From Rubritalea profundi (GTDB taxonomy: Bacteria; Verrucomicrobiota; Verrucomicrobiia; Verrucomicrobiales; Akkermansiaceae), in NCBI RefSeq assembly GCF_002954445.1, contig NZ_MQWA01000001.1, positions 3,203,470 to 3,259,621 on the forward strand: DNA of 56,152 bases, read 5' to 3'. Positions 8,150 to 16,504 of this stretch are shown here, one piece after another. A model generated the notes under the pieces. That model ran no database searches. It was given only the letters and a program-made list of their open reading frames with translations, and was not told the DNA's origin. The position numbers and the translations under genes were made by a program. The number at the start of each line of letters is the position of its first letter. Position 1 is the first letter of the stretch.

Positions 8150-8656
8150 TTAGAATCCGTTTGCGATACGAAGCATGATGAGTTCAGTAGCATTTTTTGC
8201 AGCATCGGGGAAGGCGTTGGTACGTGAGGTTTGCTGATTTGAGTCCACAGAAAATTGGGTGCGGCCAGAAACTTTACCTGAGGCAAGCGTCTGGTTTTGA
8301 TGGTCTACTAACTTCCACTCAACCTTGAGGTTCATGTACATTTCTGTAGCTTTTAGTGAATCAAAGCGTGCGTTGCGTCGCTCACTGTACTCGATTGTTT
8401 TGATGGTCGCGATGAGGTCCGCATCAGATGTGGCGGCTGAAGCAATATTGTAGGTGCCGTCTCGGGTAATGGCGTCGACCATACTGTTGGTCACGAGGCT
8501 TGCTAGCCGTTGTTCCTGCGTCTCATTTTTAAAAAGAGGGACTGAGATCGAGTTGACTGAGCTGAGCTCGGAGGGCTTAACATTTCCAAGCTGGTAGCCA
8601 GCGCAGGAAGTAAGAGCAGTTAGACAAAGAGCAGCGGCGAGTAGTTGACGAAGCAT
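8150..8656 (-). CDS. lptE: LptE-family LPS-assembly lipoprotein
   Basis: 168 residues with a lipoprotein signal (lipobox LTSC, Cys at about residue 18) followed by AGYQLGN, the usual opening of LptE-like proteins ('CGYxLxG'). LptE plugs the LptD barrel that inserts lipopolysaccharide in the outer membrane. The repeated pattern ISVPLFKNET and LTNSMVDAITRDGTY matches verrucomicrobial/chlamydial LptE-like families. It follows bamD by 14 bp, so two outer-membrane biogenesis genes are co-transcribed. Confidence 0.75.
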   Translation of the reverse strand: MLRQLLAAALCLTALTSCAGYQLGNVKPSELSSVNSISVPLFKNETQEQRLASLVTNSMVDAITRDGTYNIASAATSDADLIATIKTIEYSERRNARFDSLKATEMYMNLKVEWKLVDHQNQTLASGKVSGRTQFSVDSNQQTSRTNAFPDAAKNATELIMLRIANGF

Positions 8657-8670
8657 ATGAGCGATGGAGT

Positions 8671-9618
8671 TTATTTAGGGAGGGCTGCGAGACGCTGCTT
8701 GGAGCGTTGGTTGAGGTCGGATCCCGACTTCGTGGCGCGGATCACTTCGTTGTAGTAGAACGCGGCGGATGGATACTGTTTCTTCTTTTCGTAGAATTCA
8801 GCAATGCTGAAGCTGCGCTGGATATCGGAGCCTTTGATTTGCTTTAGAATGACCTTCGCGCTCTTCGCTTGTTTGCTGTTTGGATAGAGCAAGGTAAGGT
8901 CTGTGAATGTCGTGTTCGCTGTGTCGAGGTTTCCACGGTTGCGGTTACCGTCTTCCGTTTGTTTGAGTAGGAGGTTACCTACGCGGTAGAGGGCTTCTGG
9001 AGCAAGTGATGATTTCGGGTAACGGACGTAAAGATCCTCGTATGCTTTGATCGCTTTACCGAGGTTCTTGTCATTCTGCCACATCTCAGCGAGGCCGAAT
9101 TGAGCCTTAGGTGCGGTGGGGCCGAAGGGGGCATTATCGCGGACTTGTATGAACATCTTTTCCACCTTGCTACGGGGGATGTCAGATTTGAGCCCGAGGA
9201 AGCTATTTTTTATTTTTCCAGTAGAGGCAGCGTGCACTACGTCGGACTGGCGCTGGATAGCCTTGTCATACTGAGAGGTGCCACGGTATTGGGTGATGAA
9301 TGATTGGTACTGTTCAAATGATTTCATTAACTCAGCTTGAGAGTAAAGGAGCTCGGCCTGTCGAATGCGTGCATCTGGTGCTTCTTTAGACATTGGGTAG
9401 TCGTCAGTCACATTACCATATACCTTGATTGCCTTTTTTGTGCTACCTTGAGCTTCGAGGGCTCTGGCTTGGCTGTAGAGTTTGTTCGCCTCTACAGTGC
9501 TGCCCTGTGTGACTTGACCTGTAGCAATTTGGACCTTGTCGTTAGTGTTGCCGCAAGAAGTGATGCCAGCCGTGGCGATGGCGATGAATGCGTAGGAAAG
9601 AGATACTGCTTTGTGCAT
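8671..9618 (-). CDS. bamD: BamD-like outer-membrane assembly lipoprotein (TPR)
   Basis: 315 residues. A lipobox ends in ITSC at about residue 22. TPR-type repeats follow: EANKLYSQARALEAQGSTKKAIKVYGNVTDDYPMSKEAPDARI is split by typical 'A..Y..V...YP.S..A..A' spacing, and again at FGLAEMWQNDKNLGKAIKAYEDLYVRYPKS. BamD helps the BAM complex fold outer-membrane proteins. It is longer than E. coli BamD (245 aa), with two extra repeats. It is first of the reverse-strand run bamD-lptE-rsmI-6536-5684. Confidence 0.75.
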   Translation of the reverse strand: MHKAVSLSYAFIAIATAGITSCGNTNDKVQIATGQVTQGSTVEANKLYSQARALEAQGSTKKAIKVYGNVTDDYPMSKEAPDARIRQAELLYSQAELMKSFEQYQSFITQYRGTSQYDKAIQRQSDVVHAASTGKIKNSFLGLKSDIPRSKVEKMFIQVRDNAPFGPTAPKAQFGLAEMWQNDKNLGKAIKAYEDLYVRYPKSSLAPEALYRVGNLLLKQTEDGNRNRGNLDTANTTFTDLTLLYPNSKQAKSAKVILKQIKGSDIQRSFSIAEFYEKKKQYPSAAFYYNEVIRATKSGSDLNQRSKQRLAALPK

Positions 9619-9687
9619 GTCGACAAACTAACGCTTTAGCGCAAATTGCCAACTATGAATTTTACCAGACTCGAAGTATTCTAGACG

Positions 9688-10068
9688 CTAAGCGAGAGAT
9701 ATTTTATCAACCCTGAAAATCCTATTTTCGCGTCGCAGATGGCAATAAGCTGAGGCATAGGTGTGAGGGGAGTTGGTGAAGCGAAAGACTGATTCGATGC
9801 TAGCTAAACGGAGTTGTCGCGGGCTGGAGCCACCGTAGTAGTAAAACGCAATGGTTTGGTTGCTTTGGCTCGATTCCTGTAATCTGCAGACTGTGGAGTC
9901 ATTGCTTTCACTCAAAGGATAGCGCACTTGATTTTTCCATGGCTCAAATTCTTTTGATCGTTGTTGAATGGGATCTGTTGGTGAGCATGTATCTTCGGCG
10001 GCTTTAGCTATGAATGGGAGGAGGGTGGTAAGGCTCAAGAGCCCGAGAATGTTTCGTCTGCTAGTCAT
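9688..10068 (-). CDS. small exported protein with a WYL-like core
   Basis: 126 residues. The N-terminus MTSRRNILGLLSLTTLLPF then IAKAAED is a signal peptide with a twin-arginine-like SRRNIL motif. The rest contains TIAFYYYGG, PRQLRLASIESVF and ASAYCHLRRENRIFRVDKI, which follows the WYL-domain pattern (Tyr-rich strand, basic strand, 'AYCHLR.E.R.FR.D.I'). WYL domains normally sense ligands in cytoplasmic regulators, so an exported version is odd. It is divergent from a WYL regulator (10169-11173), 100 bp apart. Function unknown. Confidence 0.6.
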   Translation of the reverse strand: MTSRRNILGLLSLTTLLPFIAKAAEDTCSPTDPIQQRSKEFEPWKNQVRYPLSESNDSTVCRLQESSQSNQTIAFYYYGGSSPRQLRLASIESVFRFTNSPHTYASAYCHLRRENRIFRVDKISLA

Positions 10069-10168
10069 GAATAGACTATAGAATGCTAGGGTGGGACATT
10101 TGCTGGGCTACCCTGTGAAGAGTTTGTCAATTTGGAGGTTTTTAGGTTCGAATATCTATGTTAGCTGA

Positions 10169-11173
10169 TTGTGTATGAGTGCATTTGGAGGTGGTCGGAC
10201 TGCGACGGTTAGGATGATGAATATTTTTGATTCAGTTAAAAATGGAAGTTTTCCAAATTGTCGCAAGCTTGCGGAAGAATTTGAGGTGAGGCCGAAAACG
10301 ATCCAACGCGATATCACCTATATGCGCGATCAGATGGGAATTGAACTGCACTATAATCAGCAACTTCATGGCTACGAACTTGTGGGAGAGTTAGAAGATT
10401 TCCCTTTGATAGATCTACAGGTGGAGGATCTAGCCGCATTGTTCCTAGCCCGCAGTGCGATGGGGGGGATTCAGGGGACTAAGCTAGCAGAGTCGCTCCA
10501 GCCAGCCTTTGAGAGGTTGTCGCAGCAGCTTGAGGGAAAGGTGAGTCTGAGGTGGAATGATCTAGATGAGGCGTTTGCTATCAAAAAGAATGCGGTGGTT
10601 GAGGCGGATCTAACTTTGTTCGGTAAACTTGCTGAGGCGGTTTTGAAACAAAATGAAGTGAGTTTTAAATACCGCGGGATCAAGGCTCTGGTATCGACTC
10701 ATAGGAGGATACAGCCCTACCATGTGGGTGAAATTTCTGGGGGGTGGTATGTTATCGGTTATGATCTCGACCGTGATGGATTACGGACATTCGCGCTACA
10801 GAGAATGACTGGCGTGAAGGTCCTGAAGACCTGGTTTGAACGGCCCGATGATTTTAGCATTGGTGAGCATTTGGGCGGAGGTATCGGGGTCTGGAGTGGC
10901 AAAGCAGATGGTGCTGAGTCAATTGAGGTAGTGATCGAGCTTACTGGCTGGGCGGCACGTTTGGTACAAGAACGACTTTGGCATCCAAGCCAGAAAATCA
11001 CGATACTCGATGATTTGGGCGAGAAAATTCAGATGACAATGGGTTTAGATAATTTGACAGAGGTGACTCAGGTGGTTCTTAGCTGGGGCAGTAACGCTAA
11101 AGTCCTGGCGCCAGAAGCCTTAGTGCAATCCGTGTGTAAGGAGTTGGAGGGGGTTCAGAAATTATATGAATAA
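10169..11173 (+). CDS. WYL-domain transcriptional regulator with N-terminal HTH
   Basis: 334 residues. An N-terminal winged HTH (NCRKLAEEFEVRPKTIQRDI, DeoR-like recognition helix) is followed by LHYNQQLHGYELVG, then the WYL domain (RIQPYHVGEISGGWYVIGYD, LRTFALQRMTGV) and the C-terminal WCX region (VVIELTGWAARLVQERLWHP). Such proteins bind nucleic-acid or nucleotide-like ligands and regulate DNA damage or phage-defence genes in other bacteria. A start at 10175 is also possible. The divergent neighbour carries a WYL-like core too, so regulation of that gene is plausible. Confidence 0.8.
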   Translation: MCMSAFGGGRTATVRMMNIFDSVKNGSFPNCRKLAEEFEVRPKTIQRDITYMRDQMGIELHYNQQLHGYELVGELEDFPLIDLQVEDLAALFLARSAMGGIQGTKLAESLQPAFERLSQQLEGKVSLRWNDLDEAFAIKKNAVVEADLTLFGKLAEAVLKQNEVSFKYRGIKALVSTHRRIQPYHVGEISGGWYVIGYDLDRDGLRTFALQRMTGVKVLKTWFERPDDFSIGEHLGGGIGVWSGKADGAESIEVVIELTGWAARLVQERLWHPSQKITILDDLGEKIQMTMGLDNLTEVTQVVLSWGSNAKVLAPEALVQSVCKELEGVQKLYE

Positions 11174-11222
11174 GCTTGGATCCAAATCCTTAAAGTCGAC
11201 TTGCACCGTATCAGGGTAAGCT

Positions 11223-11663
11223 CTAGTGGCTGTGCTTTATCCCTTCGGCGCATTTTGCGCAGTGTGGCCAGGCTGTGGTTCCATCGGTGTAATGCTCTTT
11301 TTTCCAGATGGGAACACGTGATTTTGTCTGGTCAATGATATAGCGGCAGGCTTCGAAGGCGGCATCGCGATGGGCTGCAGAGACAGTGACGCATACCGCC
11401 ATGTCGCCAATAGCAAGATGTCCGATGCGATGCTCACAATGCGCAGCAGTGAGCGCAAATTTTTCCAGAGCTTCCTCTATCACCCGTGAGCCTTCTTTCT
11501 CAGCAAGGCTGACATAGGCTGAGTACTCTAGGGAGTCGACGGCTCGCCCTTGATGGTGATTGCGCACCCATCCTTCAAAACTAACAAATCCACCAGCTGT
11601 GTCGCTGAGAGTTTTTTCGCGCAGTGCCGCGTGGTCGATGGGAGATTCTGTAATGGTAAACAT
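11223..11663 (-). CDS. moaE: molybdopterin synthase catalytic subunit MoaE
   Basis: 146 residues from the ATG at 11663; the longer frame to 11741 adds residues lying inside moeA. MoaE receives sulfur from MoaD thiocarboxylate to turn precursor Z into molybdopterin. Visible are GGFVSFEGWVRNHHQGR, LEYSAYVSLAE, HRIGHLAIGDMAV and the catalytic-loop PIWKKEHYTDG with its lysines. It lies 4 bp downstream of moeA. moaD and moaC are not in the window. Confidence 0.9.
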   Translation of the reverse strand: MFTITESPIDHAALREKTLSDTAGGFVSFEGWVRNHHQGRAVDSLEYSAYVSLAEKEGSRVIEEALEKFALTAAHCEHRIGHLAIGDMAVCVTVSAAHRDAAFEACRYIIDQTKSRVPIWKKEHYTDGTTAWPHCAKCAEGIKHSH

Positions 11664-11667
11664 GGTT

Positions 11668-12852
11668 TTAAATTTGGGCCCAAGGGTAAAAGTTATAGAG
11701 AGAGTTCGCTGGAGATGTTGTCGTAGATGGTGGAATTTCAATCACGCCGTGACAGCCAAGTAGGGCAGCATAATCTCCAGAGTTATTCGGCGAGGATGGG
11801 TAGATTTTGCCGTCTTCAATACGCCCAGCAAGCAGCTGAGTGAGCTTCGGGTGAAGCGGGGCGGGGGAGGAAAGTGGAAGACTTTTTACACCCTTGAGGA
11901 TACCTAGATGGAGTTTCAATGCGGGAAGCACATAGCGGGCTAGGCACGCCATCACTGAAAGTGGGTTTCCTGGTAGAGCAAAAATGGGAATGGGTTTCTC
12001 AAAGTAGGCGAATGGTTTTCCTGGCCGTTGGCTGACTCCGTGAAATAGCGCGGTGCCTGCAATCTCATTGAGTAGGGGCGCGATGTAGTCGAATTTTCCT
12101 TTGGAAACTCCACCGGTGAGAATCAAAATGTCCGCCGTTGCTAAGGAATGATGAAGAGCCTCTCGGGTCGCCATCTCGTCATCCGCAATGTGTGTGTGTG
12201 TCACCGATCCGAGACCACCCGAATCAATAGCAGAGAGGATAGCGATCGGGTGACTGGAGCGGATTTGAAATGGTTCTGGTGTGGCTGCGGGAGGAATGAC
12301 TTCGTCACCAGTGGTGATGAGGTGAATCTGAGGAGTGCGTGAAACCTGGAGTTGGCACGCGCCACAACTGGCGGCAATGGCCAGTTCGGCAGCTCCGAGG
12401 ACCGAGCCTGGCTCAAGCATGGTGTCACCAGCTAAGTGATCGCTCGCCTCTCGGTGGATGAAGTCGCCCGCGGCATAGGCATACTTTTCTGAAATTTTCG
12501 CCTGACCATTCTCGATGGTCACTTCTTCGATTGGGACGACACAGTCGCATCCGACTGGAATAGGCGCTCCAGTCATCACCTCGAGGCATGCGTTGGTATC
12601 GAGTAGAGTAAGGGCTGGGGAGCCGGCCGCTTGGACTGCTTCTACAGCGAGGGCTCCTCGATTAGTCGATGAGTGAATGGCGATGCCGTCCATCATAGCC
12701 CTGTCAAACGGGGGTATATTGCGGTCCGCTAGCACTGGACGCCGCAGTAGTTTCCCAAAGGATTTATCGAGCTCAATAGTCACTTCAGCAGCTGCAGGGA
12801 TACTGAATTCAATGAGCTGGCTGGCGTCTGCTGGTGTGGTCAATGGCTTCAT
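11668..12852 (-). CDS. moeA: molybdopterin molybdenumtransferase MoeA
   Basis: 394 residues starting at the ATG at 12852 (MKPLTTPADA); a longer frame to 12975 would overlap moaA and lacks family sequence. MoeA inserts molybdate into adenylylated molybdopterin. Motifs: RPVLADRNIPPFDRAMMDG at the domain I/III junction, EVMTGAPIPVGCDCVVPIE, THIADDE, ILTGGVSKGKFDYI (MPT-binding) and FALPGNPLSVMACL. It is divergent from moaA across 104 bp, which must hold both promoters. Confidence 0.9.
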   Translation of the reverse strand: MKPLTTPADASQLIEFSIPAAAEVTIELDKSFGKLLRRPVLADRNIPPFDRAMMDGIAIHSSTNRGALAVEAVQAAGSPALTLLDTNACLEVMTGAPIPVGCDCVVPIEEVTIENGQAKISEKYAYAAGDFIHREASDHLAGDTMLEPGSVLGAAELAIAASCGACQLQVSRTPQIHLITTGDEVIPPAATPEPFQIRSSHPIAILSAIDSGGLGSVTHTHIADDEMATREALHHSLATADILILTGGVSKGKFDYIAPLLNEIAGTALFHGVSQRPGKPFAYFEKPIPIFALPGNPLSVMACLARYVLPALKLHLGILKGVKSLPLSSPAPLHPKLTQLLAGRIEDGKIYPSSPNNSGDYAALLGCHGVIEIPPSTTTSPANSLYNFYPWAQI

Positions 12853-12956
12853 AGACTTACTTGCAATAATGGAAGCGTGCAATGCCGTGCCTGCCAATAG
12901 AAAATTGCTCTTTTTTATTTTGTTTATGACAACAATCCGCACTAGCGTTTCTTCAG

Positions 12957-13964
12957 ATGAGCAGCACCGATACATTACAGCGCCCTTTGCGCGATCTTCG
13001 AATCTCAGTCACGGATCGATGTAATTTTCGTTGCCGGTATTGTATGCCCGCCGAGATTTTTGACAAAAACTACAGTTTCTTGCCTCGTGAGGAGATTTTA
13101 CGTTTTGGTGAGATAGAGACGCTGGCACGGAGTTTTGTGAGCCTAGGAGTTCGTAAGCTACGTCTCACTGGTGGCGAACCTTTGATGCGGCGAGATCTGG
13201 ATGTTTTAGTGGGAAAGTTAGCAGCGATCGAGGGGGTAGATGACATAGCAATGACCACTAACGGATCCTTGCTGGCTCGCAATGCTCAGAAACTTGCGGA
13301 CGCGGGGCTTCATCGTGTGACTGTCTCGCTGGATTCCCTAGACAATGCCATCTTTGGTAAAATGAATGGTGTGGGTGCAAAAGCTGACCGAGTGATTGAG
13401 GGGATTGATGCCGCGCTCGCTGCAGGTTTAGGCGTTAAGCTCAATGCCGTGGTTCAGAAGGGGATCAATGAATCTGAGTTGTTGCCATTGGCTCAGTTTG
13501 CTTATGAAAGGAATATTTCTATCCGCTACATCGAGTTCATGGATACTGGTAATACCAATGGCTGGAAACACGAAGAGGTGGTTCCATCCCAGAAGGTGTT
13601 AGAATTGTTGCAGGAATCTTTTCCATTAGTTTCCGTTGCTGATGCGGCAATCGGTGAGACCGCAAGAAGATACCATATCGAGGGGCGGGCCGGTTTCGAA
13701 GTCGGCTTCATCAGCTCGGTGACTAAACCATTTTGCCGCGACTGTAATCGGATACGGTTATCTGCTGACGGCCATCTTTATACCTGCTTGTTTGCGCAGT
13801 CTGGCTACGACATAAAATCGTCCCTACGAGAGGGGGAAACTCCCGAGCAATTGATGAGTAGAATTTCCTCACTATGGGGCGTACGCGATGATCGATATTC
13901 TGAACTACGAAGTGAGGGAATGGCTCCCGTAGCTAAGAAAGAAATGTCCTACCTTGGTGGATAA
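12957..13964 (+). CDS. moaA: GTP 3',8-cyclase MoaA (radical SAM)
   Basis: 335 residues. MoaA rearranges GTP as the first step of molybdopterin synthesis. The radical-SAM cluster motif is RCNFRCRYCMP (CX3CX2C), followed by KLRLTGGEPLMRRD (SAM site). The second cluster is in KPFCRDCNRIRLSADGHLYTCLF read as CX2CX13C. The protein ends in the required Gly-Gly (SYLGG). It is divergent from moeA. Confidence 0.93.
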   Translation: MSSTDTLQRPLRDLRISVTDRCNFRCRYCMPAEIFDKNYSFLPREEILRFGEIETLARSFVSLGVRKLRLTGGEPLMRRDLDVLVGKLAAIEGVDDIAMTTNGSLLARNAQKLADAGLHRVTVSLDSLDNAIFGKMNGVGAKADRVIEGIDAALAAGLGVKLNAVVQKGINESELLPLAQFAYERNISIRYIEFMDTGNTNGWKHEEVVPSQKVLELLQESFPLVSVADAAIGETARRYHIEGRAGFEVGFISSVTKPFCRDCNRIRLSADGHLYTCLFAQSGYDIKSSLREGETPEQLMSRISSLWGVRDDRYSELRSEGMAPVAKKEMSYLGG

Positions 13965-13988
13965 TTTGCTATAAATGGATATACAGCG

Positions 13989-14555
13989 ATGAATCCGCTC
14001 ATTAAATTAGCCCTACGCGGAAAGTTTGCTTTGACCACAAGAGGGCAAGCAATGAATCAGGCTCGTAAGGCTCTGGATTCGTACATGGTGCTGGCGATGA
14101 CTCTCAGTGAAGAGGCTGGTAAATTGCCGGTGAGGGTGCCGGCTATGCGCGGGGTGGATGAAGACATGCGTGATTGGTCGTTTTTTATGCTCTTAGAGCA
14201 TAACCTGATCGTGAACAGGAGCATAACGACTCGAATCAAGACCCTCGTGACAGGGGAAGCCAGCCCAGCACCTGAAGGGTTCGATGCCAAAAAGGATGTG
14301 ATGCCATCCGCTATAACTGGGAGTCCACAAGTGGCAGCATTTAGGCGTTCAATTAATGAGCACGTCAAGTTGGTCAGCAGCCTTAGTCAGTTATGCGGAA
14401 CAGCCACCAGTCAGCATCCCATCTTCGGTACCTTTGATGCGCACCAGTGGAACTGTATGCTCTCCTTCCATCTTCAGATCCATCTTAGGCAGGCAGCCTA
14501 TATTGCAGAGCATGCAGGCGACTCAATAGCGGGCGACCTCAGGGTCGATCAATAA
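13989..14555 (+). CDS. DinB-like helical protein
   Basis: 188 residues, nearly all helix. The segments DWSFFMLLEHNLIVNRSI and FGTFDAHQWNCMLSFHLQIHLRQ carry spaced His residues as in DinB/DUF1569 four-helix metal-binding proteins (stress-related, some are thiol transferases). The function here is unknown. It begins 24 bp after moaA and may be co-transcribed; its last 33 bp overlap the convergent rhodanese gene. Confidence 0.55.
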   Translation: MNPLIKLALRGKFALTTRGQAMNQARKALDSYMVLAMTLSEEAGKLPVRVPAMRGVDEDMRDWSFFMLLEHNLIVNRSITTRIKTLVTGEASPAPEGFDAKKDVMPSAITGSPQVAAFRRSINEHVKLVSSLSQLCGTATSQHPIFGTFDAHQWNCMLSFHLQIHLRQAAYIAEHAGDSIAGDLRVDQ

Positions 14556-14867
14556 GGACCATTGGTCGATGCCGCCTGCCATAGAATATGTGTGGGTGAA
14601 GCCTTGCTCCCGTAGATAGAAAATGGCGTTGAGCGAGCGCACTCCATGGTGGCAGTAGATAATGGCGGGGACATCTCCGCTAGAAAACTCAGTTTCCGCT
14701 GGGCCCATGAAATTTGAGAGCGGAACCAGAGTCGCTCCATCAATCCTGCAATGAGTGTATTCATTGAGTTCGCGGCAGTCGATTAGCAATGGGGGATTCT
14801 CAGACTTAAGTAAGTCCTGGCATTGCGCGACGTCGAGCTCGAAGGTGTGGCTGGGGTCGGGAAGCAT
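14523..14867 (-). CDS. single-domain rhodanese-like sulfurtransferase
   Basis: 114 residues, cytoplasmic. Rhodanese landmarks: LLIDCRELNEYTHCRIDGA, the active-site loop YCHHGVRS with the persulfide-forming Cys, and AGGIDQWSLLIDP. It resembles GlpE/MoeZ C-terminal-type domains; given the molybdopterin genes nearby, a sulfur-donor role is possible but unproven. Its ATG overlaps the stop of the upstream L,D-transpeptidase by one base (TAATG), so translation is probably coupled. Confidence 0.85.
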   Translation of the reverse strand: MLPDPSHTFELDVAQCQDLLKSENPPLLIDCRELNEYTHCRIDGATLVPLSNFMGPAETEFSSGDVPAIIYCHHGVRSLNAIFYLREQGFTHTYSMAGGIDQWSLLIDPEVARY

Positions 14868-15496
14868 TATTCGACAATCACAGGTGTGCCGTGAGGAGTG
14901 TTATCGAAGAATTTCTGAGCCATATTCTTGGGCATACGCACGCATCCATGTGATGCTGGATAGCCTGGGAGGAATCCTGCGTGCATTCCTATTGCACCAT
15001 TGAAGCGCATAAAGTGGGGCATCGGAGCGTGCACAAAAACTTCGCCTGCGCCTGCTTTGTCACGGCGGGTAGACGCATCTCTAATGATGGTCTCGCCCGT
15101 CTCTACATTTTTGATTACCCCGTAGAGTGAAGATTCGTGGTCGATATCCTTTTGCGTCACTTTGTAACGGCCGCGTTGAGTGCCATGACCATCGGTGCCT
15201 GTAGAAATTGGAGTGACGCCTACGAGGGTGTCGCCTTTAAAGTAATAAGCACGTTGGTCGTCTAGGTTGATTCGGATTTTCGGTGAGCCCGTGACTCCGT
15301 CACCATCCCAGTACCCCTTAGCTGCGACTTGACCATTATGTTGGATAGGAGCTTGGCCAGCCTGAGTTTGATCGAAGCCAGAGAGGTAGCTGCTTCCTCC
15401 ATAGTTTGAGGTGCCTTTGTAATAAGGATCATAAGGGTAACAACTGCTGAATAATAATGCGGATGCCAGAGTGGCTACAAGTAAGAGAGATTTCAT
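14867..15496 (-). CDS. L,D-transpeptidase (YkuD) lipoprotein
   Basis: 209 residues. A lipobox (LLFSSC, Cys19) predicts membrane anchoring. The YkuD catalytic motif GMHAGFLPGYPASHGCVRMP has the catalytic Cys in SHGCVR and the conserved His. The upstream strand KIRINLDDQRAYYFKGD is typical. Such enzymes make 3-3 crosslinks in peptidoglycan or attach lipoproteins to it. It precedes the rhodanese gene with a 1 base overlap. Confidence 0.88.
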   Translation of the reverse strand: MKSLLLVATLASALLFSSCYPYDPYYKGTSNYGGSSYLSGFDQTQAGQAPIQHNGQVAAKGYWDGDGVTGSPKIRINLDDQRAYYFKGDTLVGVTPISTGTDGHGTQRGRYKVTQKDIDHESSLYGVIKNVETGETIIRDASTRRDKAGAGEVFVHAPMPHFMRFNGAIGMHAGFLPGYPASHGCVRMPKNMAQKFFDNTPHGTPVIVE

Positions 15497-15671
15497 ATAC
15501 TTCGAATTGTCAGGACTATAAATTATGAAGGCTGATGGTCAAGTCACCTCTCGATTTAATAGAATAGAGAGGTAAGTTCAAAAGGGTAAGTTGTCTATGT
15601 GTTTTTGAGTAACATTTTTAGGTTGATGCGTGACAGTTGAATCAATCTCCTTTAAGGATTATTGCAGACTT

Positions 15672-16499
15672 ATGTTGCATCATTATCTACGCCCTATAGG
15701 GAAAACTCTTTCAATAATGGCCCTCGTTGTGGGGTTTTCAAGCTGTGCGTCGAAGAACGGCAACGAAGGTTCACCAGTACCCAACCCAATAGGTAAGAAT
15801 CCTGGGTATGGCAATACTAGTGTCAGTGGCCCCGTGCCGCAAAACCCTGACATGCGTCTGTCTTCAGAGTTTTCAGGGATTTCTTCCGTGAGTATAAGTA
15901 GTGGTTCGCGTTCTCAGAAACTTCTGGCTCTTACCTTCGATGACGGGCCCAATCCAGCTCACACACCTCGTCTTCTAGACATGTTACGCCGTAGAAATGT
16001 GAAAGCTACTTTCTATGTGATCGGTGAGCGTGCAGCAAATCATCCAGATATCATACGTCGAATTGTCGCTGAAGGCCATGAGGTAGGCAATCACACTTGG
16101 ACACACCCGAATTTAAAAAAACTCAGCGACGATGCAGTGCGTCGTGAATTGGATAAGACGCGCGACGCTATTGTCAGCGCATGTGGTGTTCAACCCCGCA
16201 CGATGCGCCCTCCGTATGGTGCAATGTTCAAAAAACAAAGGGAATGGGTTTACCGTGAGTATGGCTACCCGACAGTGCTGTGGGATGTGGATCCGCTCGA
16301 CTGGAAGAAGCCTGGATCCAGCGTTGTGGCTCAGCGTTTGATTAGTGGTGCGCGGAATGGATCCATCTTGCTCGTTCATGATTTACACGGAAGTTCTGTC
16401 GATGCTATGCCGCAGACCATTGATACGCTTTTACGCCAAGGCTATCAGTTTGTGACCGTTTCTCAGCTTATAGCACAGAAGTCTGTAGTTGCCCGCTAG
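15672..16499 (+). CDS. polysaccharide deacetylase lipoprotein (NodB domain)
   Basis: About 275 residues from the ATG at 15672, which gives a normal lipoprotein signal (lipobox GFSSC); a GTG at 15630 has a better Shine-Dalgarno-like TTAGG and would add 14 residues. The NodB motifs are all present: LTFDDGPNP, GNHTWTHP, RPPYGAMF, DVDPLDWKK and LLVHDLHG, giving the Asp-His-His metal triad. The substrate is probably peptidoglycan or a related glycan. The next gene starts 5 bp after the stop. Confidence 0.87.
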   Translation: MLHHYLRPIGKTLSIMALVVGFSSCASKNGNEGSPVPNPIGKNPGYGNTSVSGPVPQNPDMRLSSEFSGISSVSISSGSRSQKLLALTFDDGPNPAHTPRLLDMLRRRNVKATFYVIGERAANHPDIIRRIVAEGHEVGNHTWTHPNLKKLSDDAVRRELDKTRDAIVSACGVQPRTMRPPYGAMFKKQREWVYREYGYPTVLWDVDPLDWKKPGSSVVAQRLISGARNGSILLVHDLHGSSVDAMPQTIDTLLRQGYQFVTVSQLIAQKSVVAR

Positions 16500-16504
16500 A
16501 CCAT

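Noticed and set aside
12853-12956. Molybdenum cofactor riboswitch before moaA
   Set aside because: The divergent intergenic space is only 104 bp and I found no matching multi-stem layout.
12853-12975. Long N-terminal extension of moeA
   Set aside because: It runs over the moaA start, has no family similarity and the ATG at 12852 begins a normal MoeA.
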